Shown here: positions 13,951 through 21,230 of the stretch, in pieces | Position numbering within the stretch: position 1 is the first letter of the stretch | How the letters are laid out: the number at the start of each line of letters is the position of its first letter | From: CAIWXH01 sp964555675 | Lineage (GTDB): Bacteria > Chloroflexota > Chloroflexia > Chloroflexales > Chloroflexaceae | Reading direction: 5' to 3' | Length of the DNA stretch: 22,166 nucleotides | Assembly: GCA_964555675.1 (NCBI GenBank) | Contig: CAZKTU010000097.1 | Location: 1 to 22,166 of the forward strand | Program-made: the position numbers and the translations under genes | Notes under the pieces: model-generated | Seen by the model: the letters and a program-made list of their open reading frames with translations, nothing else | What the model was told of the DNA's origin: nothing | Databases searched by the model: none

Positions 13951-14472
13951 GTGGAACCACCCCATCCCGCCCCCCGGGCAGCCCCTGCCGAGTTGCCCGC
14001 ACCCCTGACGCTCTGGCTCAGCTACCTTCTGCGTCAGGCCACGCTACGCGTGCAAGATAAAGTGGCAGAGGCCTTGTCCGCCTTGGCGCTGCGCCCCCCG
14101 CATAACGCCGTTCTGACAATGCTCGCTGACGGGCCGCTTTCCCAGGTTGCCCTGTCAACCCGCCTCGATACCGACCGCACCACCATGGTCGCGATTATCG
14201 ACGAGCTTGAGGCCTGGAACTTAGTCGAGCGCCGCCGCAACCCCGGCGACCGTCGCATGCACGATGTGACCCTCACATCCCTCGGCGGTGATCGCCTCAC
14301 CCAGGCGAACGCTGCGGTCTCTGCTGCCGACGATGCCTTCTTCGCCCCGCTGAGCGATGCCGAGCGTGCACACCTCCGCGAAATGCTGCTCCGGCTGATC
14401 GCGGCCCACGACGCGGCGAAACCTTCCCGCAGCGCAATCGATAGCACAGAGCACTTACGGAGGGAACGATGA
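13951..14472 (+). CDS. MarR-family transcriptional regulator
   Basis: A 173-residue winged-helix regulator. LALRPPHNAVLTMLADGPLSQVALSTRLDTDRTTMVAIIDELE forms the helix-turn-helix, followed by the wing NLVERRRNPGDRRMHDVTLT with the conserved D-R-R, and a long C-terminal dimerisation helix. The GTG start has GAGG seven bases upstream. Its stop codon overlaps the ATG of the next gene (ATGA), so the two are translationally coupled. An inverted repeat in the promoter suggests autorepression. The ligand is unknown. Confidence 0.92.
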   Translation: MEPPHPAPRAAPAELPAPLTLWLSYLLRQATLRVQDKVAEALSALALRPPHNAVLTMLADGPLSQVALSTRLDTDRTTMVAIIDELEAWNLVERRRNPGDRRMHDVTLTSLGGDRLTQANAAVSAADDAFFAPLSDAERAHLREMLLRLIAAHDAAKPSRSAIDSTEHLRRER

Positions 14473-15197
14473 CAGGGCGAAGACGGGCGTTTAGCATCAT
14501 GAGCCTCGGGCTCTTCGCGGTGGTTGGGGCTGTCGCGTACTGGTTCTTGGCGCCGCAGGGTGCGCCTACGCCAGCGCGACCGCTGGTATACGCTGGGCAG
14601 ACCTGGACAGTGTTTCGACCCGAGGTGTTCGACGTGAGCGTCGAGGGCACGAGTATGCGACTCACGCTGCATAGCGTGGCTCGCTGGGCCGGGAACGGAC
14701 AGGGCGGCCTTGTCTACCAGGAGGCGAGTGGCAACTTCAAACTAACGGCCACGGTGCGGGCCCGCAAGGCGAGTGACCCGAGCCAGACCGTCACCTCGCT
14801 CGTTAGCCTCGGTGGTCTAACCGCACGCAATCCCGATGGCGCCGATCGGGGCGGAAGCGAGAACTATGTCCACATCGTGGTCGGGAATACGCCGAGCGGC
14901 ATCGGGGTCGAAACCAAGACCACGCTGAACGGCGCCACTAGTTACGAGGCGGTAGCCGACGGATCGGGAGATGCAGAGCTTCGTATCTGCCGCGTCGGCA
15001 ACCTGTTCCGCCTCTATAAGAAGCTTCCCGGCTCGCCTACCTGGATTCTGGCGGCCGCCTATCAGCGCCCGGATTTACCGCAGACTCTGCAGGTGGGCGC
15101 CAATATTTACTCAGTGTTGCGTCCCGATCTCCAGGTTGTGGTCGAGGGCCTTCACCTAGAGGCAATTGTGTTTGCGGACGAGTGCGAGCAAGAGTAG
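14469..15197 (+). CDS. Membrane-anchored beta-sandwich (DUF1349/concanavalin-like) protein
   Basis: A 242-residue protein. An N-terminal RRR stretch is followed by one hydrophobic segment (about residues 11-27), then an extracytoplasmic domain of alternating beta strands. LVYQEASGNFKLTATVRAR, NYVHIVVGN, GVETKTTLNG, LRICRVGNLFRLYKKLPG and LQVGANIYS recall DUF1349-type concanavalin-like domains that may bind carbohydrate. I am only moderately sure of that family. ACGGAGGG precedes the ATG. It overlaps the MarR gene by four bases and is therefore its first target. Function unknown; a cell-surface role is inferred from the anchor. Confidence 0.75.
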   Translation: MTGRRRAFSIMSLGLFAVVGAVAYWFLAPQGAPTPARPLVYAGQTWTVFRPEVFDVSVEGTSMRLTLHSVARWAGNGQGGLVYQEASGNFKLTATVRARKASDPSQTVTSLVSLGGLTARNPDGADRGGSENYVHIVVGNTPSGIGVETKTTLNGATSYEAVADGSGDAELRICRVGNLFRLYKKLPGSPTWILAAAYQRPDLPQTLQVGANIYSVLRPDLQVVVEGLHLEAIVFADECEQE

Positions 15198-15339
15198 ATG
15201 CCCGAGCTTGCACCTGGCGCTTTCCGGTGCGGCATGCGACAAATACGCGTGGCATCACGATAGGTCTCACCTTAGTGTAAAGTGTTTTGCGTCGTTCTGT
15301 CAATTTGAAGTATTAAACGTATCTTTGCAGAGTACCAGT

Positions 15340-15368
15340 AACGCGCGTTGGTAACGGTTAGCGTTACC
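15340..15368. repeat. Two adjacent palindromes between convergent genes
   Basis: AACGCGCGTT (15340-15349) is followed directly by GGTAACG-GTTAG-CGTTACC (15350-15368), a perfect 7-bp stem. The hexamer GTAACG occurs twice, plus once inverted. It lies between the ends of two convergent genes. No T-tract follows, so it is either a weak bidirectional terminator or a protein-binding site. Confidence 0.5.
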
Positions 15369-15435
15369 TCTGCCAGTTAGCGAGCCGTGAGAAGGTTGAT
15401 GAACGGCCGGTTACGCCATCTGCGCGAGGGGGTGC

Positions 15436-15819
15436 CTAGCTGGCCCTACGGTGAACCACGAGATAGATCGCAATGGCGATGATGAGGCAGAACAGAGCGA
15501 TGATGTCGGCAACGACTACGCGACGAAGCTGGAGATTGTTGTCGCCGACGGACCATGCCAGCCAGAGGAATGAGACGACGCTAAGCAGGCCGGCGATGTA
15601 CGCGTGGGGCTGAAGCGCCGGGGTGAATGCCGCCACGATCAGGAACAGGCCGAGCAGCCCAAACAGCACCGCGCGATGCCGCATCAAGATCTCCAGGTTG
15701 GGCTCGTCAACGGCGAGTCCATAGAGCTCGGCGAGCTGCTGGCGGCCGAGCATCCCCGTCACGGGAAGCAGGTGAATGACCCCGACAATGATCAACAACA
15801 CTGTGATGATCTGGCGCAT
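15436..15819 (-). CDS. Small four-helix membrane protein
   Basis: A 127-residue integral membrane protein with about four hydrophobic helices (roughly residues 3-22, 47-66, 70-90 and 101-122). Conserved-looking polar loops are GVIHLLPVTGMLG, LYGL near residue 33, and EILMRHRAVLFGLLG. Related proteins are widespread in proteobacteria and are sometimes labelled phosphopantetheine adenylyltransferase. That label looks wrong, because no nucleotidyltransferase motif is present. GGAGGGAG precedes the ATG. It follows the HD-domain gene by 30 bases on the same strand and is probably its operon partner. Function unknown. Confidence 0.82.
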   Translation of the reverse strand: MRQIITVLLIIVGVIHLLPVTGMLGRQQLAELYGLAVDEPNLEILMRHRAVLFGLLGLFLIVAAFTPALQPHAYIAGLLSVVSFLWLAWSVGDNNLQLRRVVVADIIALFCLIIAIAIYLVVHRRAS

Positions 15820-15849
15820 CGAAACTCCCTCCTCCAGGCTGCAAAGATC

Positions 15850-16626
15850 CTATTCGTCAAACGGAGCGAGTTGGGCGACGAGGCTGAACCAGGCGACGCG
15901 CTCGATCAGCGCCGCGCGGCCGGCAGGGACAGCAGCCGCCTCGCGGCGCCAGTGCTGGCGCAGCACACGCTTGAAGCCCAGGCGTGGGTAGCGCTGGAGT
16001 AGCTGCCGCACGAGGCGTGGGTCGCAGTCCCAGAGCCGCAGCCCGATGATATCCACGAGCGCGCCCGAGGCCAGCAGCGCGCTCATCGGCTCCAGATCCC
16101 CGCCGAAGCCCGGTGTGATGTGACCGACAATGATCTCCGCCAGTCGCACCGCTTGCACCGGGTCGGCCCCCGCCGACAGTGCGATTGCCTCAGCCTGCTC
16201 TGCCCCGCGGGCCGCGAAGCAGTGCTGCTGCACTGGCTCGGCAAGCCCGAGGTCGTGCAGGAGCGCGCTCGCGTAGAGTGCCTCCTGGTCCACGCGCGCC
16301 CCGTCGAGGGCGGCGAGGGCCAGGGCGAAGACATAGGTGCGGTAGGAGTGATTGATAAGGGGCGGCGTGAGCTCGCGGTAGCACGCCTCCTCAGCAGCCC
16401 GGGCGATGGCGCTATCGGGCCAGCGGAGCGTATCGAGGTCAAGGCCTCCGCGTGGCGGGCGGTGCAGACCCAAGGCCATGCGCAGCCGGCCGGCGGCGTA
16501 GCGTGCGGTGGTCTGGAGGAGCGGCGTCAGGAGCCGACGGCGCTCGCCTGGGCTGAGATTGCCGTGGGTGAGGCGCGCCCACGCCAGGCCGCCGAGGGGC
16601 GCGTGTGTTGGAGCGGAGCCGGACAT
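15850..16626 (-). CDS. HD-domain protein (metal-dependent hydrolase or hydratase-like)
   Basis: A 258-residue protein with an HD domain. His93 in INHSYRTYVF, His124-Asp125 in LLHDLGL, and a later VGHI are the expected metal ligands. The spacing resembles the cyanamide-hydratase-like HD group, which includes hydratases and uncharacterised hydrolases, more than GGDEF-linked or ppGpp enzymes. The C-terminal part with RYPRLGFKRVLRQHW is not known to me. The start has GGAGA upstream. It lies 72 bases after the XRE regulator and 30 before the four-helix protein. Substrate not predictable. Confidence 0.8.
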   Translation of the reverse strand: MSGSAPTHAPLGGLAWARLTHGNLSPGERRRLLTPLLQTTARYAAGRLRMALGLHRPPRGGLDLDTLRWPDSAIARAAEEACYRELTPPLINHSYRTYVFALALAALDGARVDQEALYASALLHDLGLAEPVQQHCFAARGAEQAEAIALSAGADPVQAVRLAEIIVGHITPGFGGDLEPMSALLASGALVDIIGLRLWDCDPRLVRQLLQRYPRLGFKRVLRQHWRREAAAVPAGRAALIERVAWFSLVAQLAPFDE

Positions 16627-16698
16627 TTTAGGTTCTCCAGGCGAAGGTAGGCGCGGTTTGCGGGGGTCCGACGATGGGTGCAGCGGGCGGCTGGGTGA

Positions 16699-17508
16699 TC
16701 AGAGACGCGACAGTAACGCCTGGAGCGCCTGCGCGGTCGCCGCATCGGCGGGGAAGAAGGTTTCGATGGCAAGCTCATCCAGCGTGATGTCGACCGGTGT
16801 GCCGAAGACGGTAGTGGTGCTGAAGAAGGCAAGCTGTCCTACCGGAGAGCGCACACGAAGCGAGACGACCAGGGGGGCGCGTTCTCCGGGGGGTGGATAG
16901 GGCTGCGCGCGCGTCGTGGTGGGGAGCGGGTAGGCCGTGACCTCGGACAGCAGGTCGCTGAGGGCGGGGATGCGGCTGACGGCGACTTGCTCACGCAGGC
17001 GGGCGATGAGGTGCGCTCGCCACTCACCGAAATTGATCACGCGCGGGGCAAGACCTGCGGGGTGCAGGGCCAGGCGCATGAGGTTCACTGGTGGCTGGAG
17101 CAGGGCGGGGTCGACGCCGGCGAGCAGTGGAACCACCACTCGATTGGCGGCGACCAGGGTCCAGTGGCGGTTAAAGGCGATGGCGGGGGCGGGTTCGTGG
17201 CCAGCCAGCACCAACTCGACGGCCCGGCGGACCGCCTCAAGCTCGGGCGCGCCAAGCGGGCGCTCGGGGAAGACCGGGGCATAGCCCGCGGCAACCAGGA
17301 GCTCGTTTTGGTCACGCAGCGGCACCGTGAGCTGCCTGGCGAGCCGCAGCAGCATCTCGCGGCTCGGCAGCGAGCGGCCGGTCTCAATGAAGCTGAGGTG
17401 GCGCTGCGAGATCTCGGCGGCAAGAGCGAGCTCAAGCTGGCTGAGGCGGCGGCGCTGGCGCCACAGGCGGAGCAGGTGGCCGACGGGATGGGGCTGGGTG
17501 ATGCTCAT
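16699..17508 (-). CDS. XRE-family regulator with MmyB-like ligand domain
   Basis: A 269-residue regulator. The N-terminal helix-turn-helix (about residues 10-65) reads LLRLWRQRRRLSQLELALAA, then EISQRHLSFIETGRSLPSRE. The remainder matches the MmyB-like transcription-regulator domain, with FNRHWTLVAANRVVVPLLAG, NLMRLALHPAGL and INFGEWRAHLIARLREQV. This PAS-like domain is thought to bind a fatty acid or similar ligand in actinobacterial relatives. I chose the ATG at 17508; a TTG at 17553 would extend it into an inverted repeat that looks like an operator. It is the first gene of a likely operon with the HD and four-helix proteins. Confidence 0.9.
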   Translation of the reverse strand: MSITQPHPVGHLLRLWRQRRRLSQLELALAAEISQRHLSFIETGRSLPSREMLLRLARQLTVPLRDQNELLVAAGYAPVFPERPLGAPELEAVRRAVELVLAGHEPAPAIAFNRHWTLVAANRVVVPLLAGVDPALLQPPVNLMRLALHPAGLAPRVINFGEWRAHLIARLREQVAVSRIPALSDLLSEVTAYPLPTTTRAQPYPPPGERAPLVVSLRVRSPVGQLAFFSTTTVFGTPVDITLDELAIETFFPADAATAQALQALLSRL

Positions 17509-17545
17509 AGCGCGATCGTACCGCACATCGCGCCGCTCTGCGATT

Positions 17546-17565
17546 ACCTCCAAGGTAATGGAGGT
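17546..17565. promoter_or_regulatory. Probable XRE operator
   Basis: ACCTCCA-AGGTAA-TGGAGGT is a perfect 7-bp inverted repeat with a 6-bp spacer, and it overlaps a second one, ATTACC-TCCAA-GGTAAT. It lies 38 bp upstream of the XRE start, where an autoregulatory site is expected. Confidence 0.55.
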
Positions 17566-17949
17566 TGGAGCTCACAACCACGCCGATGAGCTTGGCTACG
17601 TTGAGGGTGATCGTCGTCTGTCTGCCCGTCTGGCGCGATGTAATGCGCGGTAAGCTCGGCCAGCTTTCTAGCCGAGTTACCGCGTGCTTTTCCTCATCAC
17701 CGTGGACCAGATTGGCGCTGACGAGCGAGCGCGCGGTCGCTGCAGCTCAGACCGCTCGAACTTCAGCGAGCCGCTTGATTGTGTGCTCGTCGTTCCAGCA
17801 GACGGCGGCTTCCCATCCAGCCGACGCTTGCGCAACGCTACCTGGCGTGGAAGAAGCTGGTCGTTCGGGGGCTGGGTTGGCCTGGTGCGGGAGTGCTGCC
17901 ACAGGTGGTTTGTCTCGAAGACTGTGGTTCGTCCAGCCTCCATTGAAGA
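17566..17949. other. Gene-free stretch upstream of the XRE operon
   Basis: About 380 bases between the end of the membrane-protein gene and the XRE operator. The open frames on both strands have no recognisable similarity and no good ribosome binding sites. It holds one long hairpin (17646-17684). It may contain decayed sequence, but I cannot name a source. Confidence 0.5.
17646..17684. terminator. Long hairpin, possible plus-strand terminator
   Basis: CGCGGTAAGCTCGGC and GCCGAGTTACCGCG pair over 14 bp with a single bulge, around a 10-base loop. TGCTTTTCC follows on the plus strand, but no plus-strand gene precedes it. On the minus strand, where the upstream operon ends, there is no T-tract. 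It could be a terminator for an unseen transcript or a mobile-element end. Confidence 0.4.
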
Positions 17950-18606
17950 TCAAGCCATCGGCTCAGGGCGGTAGGGCTCCTCACGGACGGCGTGGGCGAG
18001 GACGAGCTTCGCCAGGAATACTGGGACGAACCATCCCCATCCGGCCGGAGCTGAGATGATGCTCTGGAGCAGCATCGCCCCGGTGAAGACCAGCATCGCC
18101 ATCGGCCGCGCCAGGTAGAGGGGGCTCACCCGCACGGCACCGACGCCGCCGAGGGCAACCAGATACCAGAGCACGCCCCACCAGAACTGGCCGCCTGGAT
18201 AGAGCGCGGCGATCACGATGGGGTGGAGGTGCAGGGCGGTGAAGCCGACGGTGTTGTGGAGCAGGCGTGCTCTGGCGGAGGCCGGCTGGCGCAGCGGCCC
18301 GAAGTAAAGTCGCTTGGCGGTGCCGAGGGTATTTGCGACGGCGCCCCCGGCCACGTCGAGGAGAATCACCGCGCTCAGCAGGTGGTGCCACCAGGCCCAG
18401 CCGGGCGGCGTGAACACACCCTGCCAGCCAATCAGCCCGAGCCCCAACACGGCCGCCGCCCAAACCAGGCCCTGTTCGATAGGCGTTGCACCGGTTCCAA
18501 ATAGCCAGTCATCATGTCGGGTGTCGGGAAGGCGCCAGTCGATAGGGGCCGCTACCGGCTCGCCAGGTTCGGCCATCAGAGGTCGGCGCTGCTCCTGGGT
18601 ACCCAT
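17950..18606 (-). CDS. Multi-pass membrane protein, unknown function
   Basis: A 218-residue protein with a soluble N-terminus of about 40 residues and some five hydrophobic segments rich in Trp and Gly: GLVWAAAVLGLGLIGWQGVF, HHLLSAVILLDVAGGAVAN, ALHLHPIVIAALY, WWGVLWYLVALGGVGAV and a final pair. A conserved-looking loop reads GTAKRLYFGP. Histidines at HLHP and an Asp in the second helix could bind metal, but this is a guess. AAAGGAAC precedes the ATG at 18606. It follows the GNAT gene by 43 bases as the last gene of the TetR-SDR-GNAT operon. I do not recognise the family with confidence. Confidence 0.75.
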   Translation of the reverse strand: MGTQEQRRPLMAEPGEPVAAPIDWRLPDTRHDDWLFGTGATPIEQGLVWAAAVLGLGLIGWQGVFTPPGWAWWHHLLSAVILLDVAGGAVANTLGTAKRLYFGPLRQPASARARLLHNTVGFTALHLHPIVIAALYPGGQFWWGVLWYLVALGGVGAVRVSPLYLARPMAMLVFTGAMLLQSIISAPAGWGWFVPVFLAKLVLAHAVREEPYRPEPMA

Positions 18607-18649
18607 GCCTCGTTCCTTTCCAGTGCCCGATAGCGAGAAGCCACCGTTG

Positions 18650-19285
18650 TCAGGGTAGCACCCGCGCCGGCAGCGTCTTGCGCATCTCAATGGCAGCCGA
18701 GTAGCCGAGCCAGCCGCGAATGAATGGGAACCGGTAGGTGCGGACAGGGACAAAGCCCATCCGCTCGTACAGCTGCCGGGCGCCAACGTTTGTATCCACC
18801 ACCTCGAGCCGAACAGCCCGCAGCCGGCGCTCCTCGGCAAGAGCGAACACGGCCTTCAACAGCCGCGAGCCCACCCCACGCCCCCGTTGGGCAGCGTCGA
18901 CCGCCAGCGCCGCGATCCGCACCTGGTCAGGCGGGCAGCGCCCGGAGCCGAATAGCTCGAATGTCATACGCGTGTACAGGCCACGCAGCGGGCCGAGCTC
19001 GGCCACGCAGTGGCCCAGCGTCATCCCGAACAGATGCCGCGAGCCGAGGTGCAGGCCGGCGAGACCCACGAGCCGCTCGCCGTCGTAGGCGCCGAGCGCC
19101 ACGTCGAGGTTGAGCCCGGCCGCCAGGATGCGCTGCACGCGCTCGGGAGCGCCAAGCAGCGGCTGAAGCTTGCGCTGGAAGGCCGCGTAGAGGATCCGCG
19201 CTGCCTCCTGTCGATCTCGCTCGGGGATACCGAGGCTGCAGCCGTTGGCGAAGCCGGCGCGAAGCGCTATCAGCGCCTCGCTCAT
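18650..19285 (-). CDS. GNAT-family N-acetyltransferase
   Basis: A 211-residue acetyltransferase. The acetyl-CoA-binding motif is VRIAALAVDAAQRGRGVGSRLL, with R-G-R-G-V-G for the pyrophosphate. RAVRLEVVDTNVGARQLYERMGF is the following B motif and conserved tyrosine helix. The N-terminal part, with RILYAAFQRKLQPLLG, is typical of GNATs acting on amines or small metabolites. Its ATG overlaps the stop of the membrane SDR gene (ATGA), so the two are translated together. The acceptor is unknown; coupling to an SDR suggests modification of a carbonyl- or amine-bearing compound. Confidence 0.9.
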   Translation of the reverse strand: MSEALIALRAGFANGCSLGIPERDRQEAARILYAAFQRKLQPLLGAPERVQRILAAGLNLDVALGAYDGERLVGLAGLHLGSRHLFGMTLGHCVAELGPLRGLYTRMTFELFGSGRCPPDQVRIAALAVDAAQRGRGVGSRLLKAVFALAEERRLRAVRLEVVDTNVGARQLYERMGFVPVRTYRFPFIRGWLGYSAAIEMRKTLPARVLP

Positions 19286-20349
19286 CGGGCACCTCCCACG
19301 CGGCAGAACCAGGCGCAGGGTTTGAGGTGGCGGTGAACCCAGGCGACAAGGTCGCGGCCGAGGAGCGCCGCCCCGGCCCAGAAGGTCACCTCACCCACGA
19401 TGATCAGGCCGCCCGCGATGCCGGCCTTTGCCGCCACGGTAGCGGCGAGCAGCGGCACGGTGAGCAGGAGCAGGTAGGCCAGGGTCGAGACCGCGACCAG
19501 CAGGATACCGAGTACCCGCCCAGCGCCGCTGCTTGATCGGCCCGGAGACGACCGGTCTGACTCCACGCCGCCGAAGTGGCGGCGCAGTACTACCCCGTAG
19601 CGGCGCATCAACAGTGCGTCGGCCAGGCTTGGGGCGATGGCGTTGAGCGCGGCGAAGGCTCTGGTAAGCGGCCCTCCCATCACGGTGAAGGGGCGCCGGC
19701 TGGCGACGGCGCCGACCACGGCGGCCGCGACATGTTCCGGAGTGACGATGGGTGTGCCCATCGCCCGCCAAAGGGGGTGAAACGGCCGCTCGGCCTCGGT
19801 GTCGGCCGGGCTCGGCGAGAAGAAGGCGACCCGTGCGCTTCGGCCCTCCAGGGCCAGCTCGCGGTTGGCCGATTCGACGAAGGCGCGCAGCCCGGCCCGC
19901 GAGGCCACATCGGCGCTGTAGTACGGAAAGGCCAGCCGCCCGTCGGCGAAACCGCCCAGGTGCAGGATCACGCCGTCGTCCATCACGGGCAAGAACAGGC
20001 GGGTCAGCTCCATCGCCCCGAGCAGGTTGACCTCAAGCGTGCGCCGGAGGTCGTCCGAGGAGTGTGCCGCCAGGGGCTTGCGCACATCGTGCCCCGTGGC
20101 GTTCAGCATCACGTCGAGGCGGCCGTGAGCGGTCAGGGCAGCGTCCCGTAGGGTGGCGAGGCTTGCCGGGTCGGTCAGGTCGGCGGCGAGTACGGTCGCG
20201 CCCAGGCGGGTCGCGAGCGGGGCGAGCACCTCGGGACGGCGGGCTGCGAGGACGAGTCGGGCGCCTTCGGCGGCGAACGCCTCGGCGATGGCCGCGCCCA
20301 AGCCGCCTGAGGCACCGACGAGCAGAACCACTCTCTCATGAAAGCGCAT
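19282..20349 (-). CDS. SDR-fold protein with C-terminal membrane anchor and altered active site
   Basis: A 355-residue protein. GASGGLG (12-18) is the cofactor loop, AARRP (35-39) suggests NADP(H), NATG (83-86) replaces NNAG, and Asn108 is present. The catalytic Ser region reads ILHLGGFADG, with no Ser. YxxxK is absent: the region is PYYSADVASRAGL, readable as YSA-SRAG with a three-residue insert and Arg151 in place of Lys. After about residue 250 comes a linker with RRHFGG and SSPGRSSSG, then two membrane helices (about 279-304 and 309-331). Its start overlaps the TetR stop by one base (TGATG). It may be a redox sensor or an NADP-binding scaffold rather than a normal dehydrogenase. Confidence 0.85.
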   Translation of the reverse strand: MRFHERVVLLVGASGGLGAAIAEAFAAEGARLVLAARRPEVLAPLATRLGATVLAADLTDPASLATLRDAALTAHGRLDVMLNATGHDVRKPLAAHSSDDLRRTLEVNLLGAMELTRLFLPVMDDGVILHLGGFADGRLAFPYYSADVASRAGLRAFVESANRELALEGRSARVAFFSPSPADTEAERPFHPLWRAMGTPIVTPEHVAAAVVGAVASRRPFTVMGGPLTRAFAALNAIAPSLADALLMRRYGVVLRRHFGGVESDRSSPGRSSSGAGRVLGILLVAVSTLAYLLLLTVPLLAATVAAKAGIAGGLIIVGEVTFWAGAALLGRDLVAWVHRHLKPCAWFCRVGGAR

Positions 20350-20948
20350 CAGATCCTCCTCAGGCCGTCGACGAAGAGTTGCACCCCCACGGCGAAGCCC
20401 TCACGGTAGCGGATGTTGTCAGGGTCGGAGGCCCACAGCAGCGACAGTCCCTCCTCCATGGCGAGCAGGGCGTTGGCCGCGTCGTGGGGGTCGACCGGTC
20501 GGAACTCGCCGCGCTCGATGCCCTGGCTTATCAGCGAGGCAATGGCCTCACGGTAGCGCCCCAGGTAGCGCTGGATGAAGCCCTGGGCCTGCACATCATG
20601 GGCGGCGGCACCATACAGGTCGATGCCCATGGGGATGAGCCAGCGGTGCTCGTCGAAAGTGGCGACCGAATGCTGGGCGAAGGCGAGCAGGCGCTCGGCG
20701 GCGGGGCGCTCCTCGGCCAGCAGGATGGCCAGCGCGTCGAGGTCGGCGTCGAAGAGTTGGGCGAGAATGGCGGCGACCACGGCCTCCTTACCCTTGAAGT
20801 ACCAGTAGAGCCCGCCAACGCTGAGACCGGCCTCAGCGGCGATCTCGGGCATCGTCGCACCGTGGTAGCCCTTGCGGGTGAAGATCCGCAGGGCCGCGTT
20901 GATGATCTGGGGCTTGCGCTCGTCGCTCACATCGGGGCGGGGCATCAT
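20349..20948 (-). CDS. TetR-family regulator of the SDR-GNAT operon
   Basis: A 199-residue regulator starting at the ATG at 20948 (a GTG at 20951 and an ATG at 20945 are alternatives). RKPQIINAALRIFTRKGYHGATMPEIAAEAGLSVGGLYWYFKGKEAVV is a textbook TetR DNA-binding domain. The ligand domain has FDEHRWLIPMGIDLYGAAAH and ANALLAMEEGLSLLW. It is the first gene of a four-gene minus-strand operon, overlapping the SDR by one base. Its leader contains two copies of a GAAT-N4-ATTC operator, so it surely regulates itself and the operon. Ligand unknown. Confidence 0.92.
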   Translation of the reverse strand: MMPRPDVSDERKPQIINAALRIFTRKGYHGATMPEIAAEAGLSVGGLYWYFKGKEAVVAAILAQLFDADLDALAILLAEERPAAERLLAFAQHSVATFDEHRWLIPMGIDLYGAAAHDVQAQGFIQRYLGRYREAIASLISQGIERGEFRPVDPHDAANALLAMEEGLSLLWASDPDNIRYREGFAVGVQLFVDGLRRI

Positions 20949-20957
20949 CACACTCCA

Positions 20958-20975
20958 ACCGAATGATCATTCAGT
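20958..20975. promoter_or_regulatory. TetR operator copy A
   Basis: ACCGAATGATCATTCAGT contains the perfect 12-bp palindrome GAATGATCATTC. The site at 21013-21030, read on the other strand, is ACCGAATACCTATTCAGT, identical outside the central four bases. This copy lies just before the ribosome binding site of the TetR gene. Confidence 0.7.
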
Positions 20976-20990
20976 ATTGCTGCCGAAGAA

Positions 20991-21011
20991 ACGTGCGGGG
21001 TTGCCGCACGT
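20991..21011 (-). repeat. Perfect hairpin in the TetR leader
   Basis: ACGTGCGG-GGTTG-CCGCACGT is an 8-bp perfect stem with a five-base loop, placed exactly between the two operators and inside the predicted 5' untranslated leader. No T-tract follows. It may stabilise the mRNA, or be another binding site. Confidence 0.5.
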
Positions 21012-21012
21012 A

Positions 21013-21030
21013 ACTGAATAGGTATTCGGT
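21013..21030. promoter_or_regulatory. TetR operator copy B
   Basis: ACTGAATAGGTATTCGGT, an inverted copy of 20958-20975 with GAATA and TATTC arms, lies directly after the -10 of the minus-strand promoter and covers the expected start site. Together the pair suits cooperative repression or looping. Confidence 0.7.
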
Positions 21031-21034
21031 TATG

Positions 21035-21063
21035 AGTGTAGCACGACCAACTCGCGGAGTCAA
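21035..21063 (-). promoter_or_regulatory. Promoter of the TetR-SDR-GNAT operon
   Basis: On the minus strand TTGACT and TACACT are 17 bases apart. Operator copy B starts four bases after the -10. The leader to the TetR ATG would be about 80 bases. Confidence 0.7.
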
Positions 21064-21125
21064 CCGGGAGCGGCTTCCACTTATTCTGGATGCACGAATG
21101 CAGAGTAATTCGCACTTGTTAGTAA

Positions 21126-21159
21126 AGTATTAAGAATGCGCGTTCTCGGGCGCTAGCAA
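21126..21159 (+). repeat. 34-bp imperfect direct repeat, copy 2
   Basis: It matches 216-249 at 28 of 34 positions in the same orientation, with the core AAGAATGCGCG followed by TTCTCGG. AGAATGCGCGTTCT is nearly self-complementary. It lies in the gene-free stretch between the TetR promoter and the end of the split GNAT gene. Confidence 0.5.
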
Positions 21160-21230
21160 GACCTTCGACACATCACCTAACTACAGGGGAGCCCGAAAGC
21201 TCTTCAGAGAGGCGTGGTGTTGTGTGCGTA

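Noticed and set aside
17565..18059. Plus-strand 164-codon open frame upstream of the XRE operon
   Set aside because: It has no similarity, runs antisense into the membrane-protein gene, and no ribosome binding site was seen.
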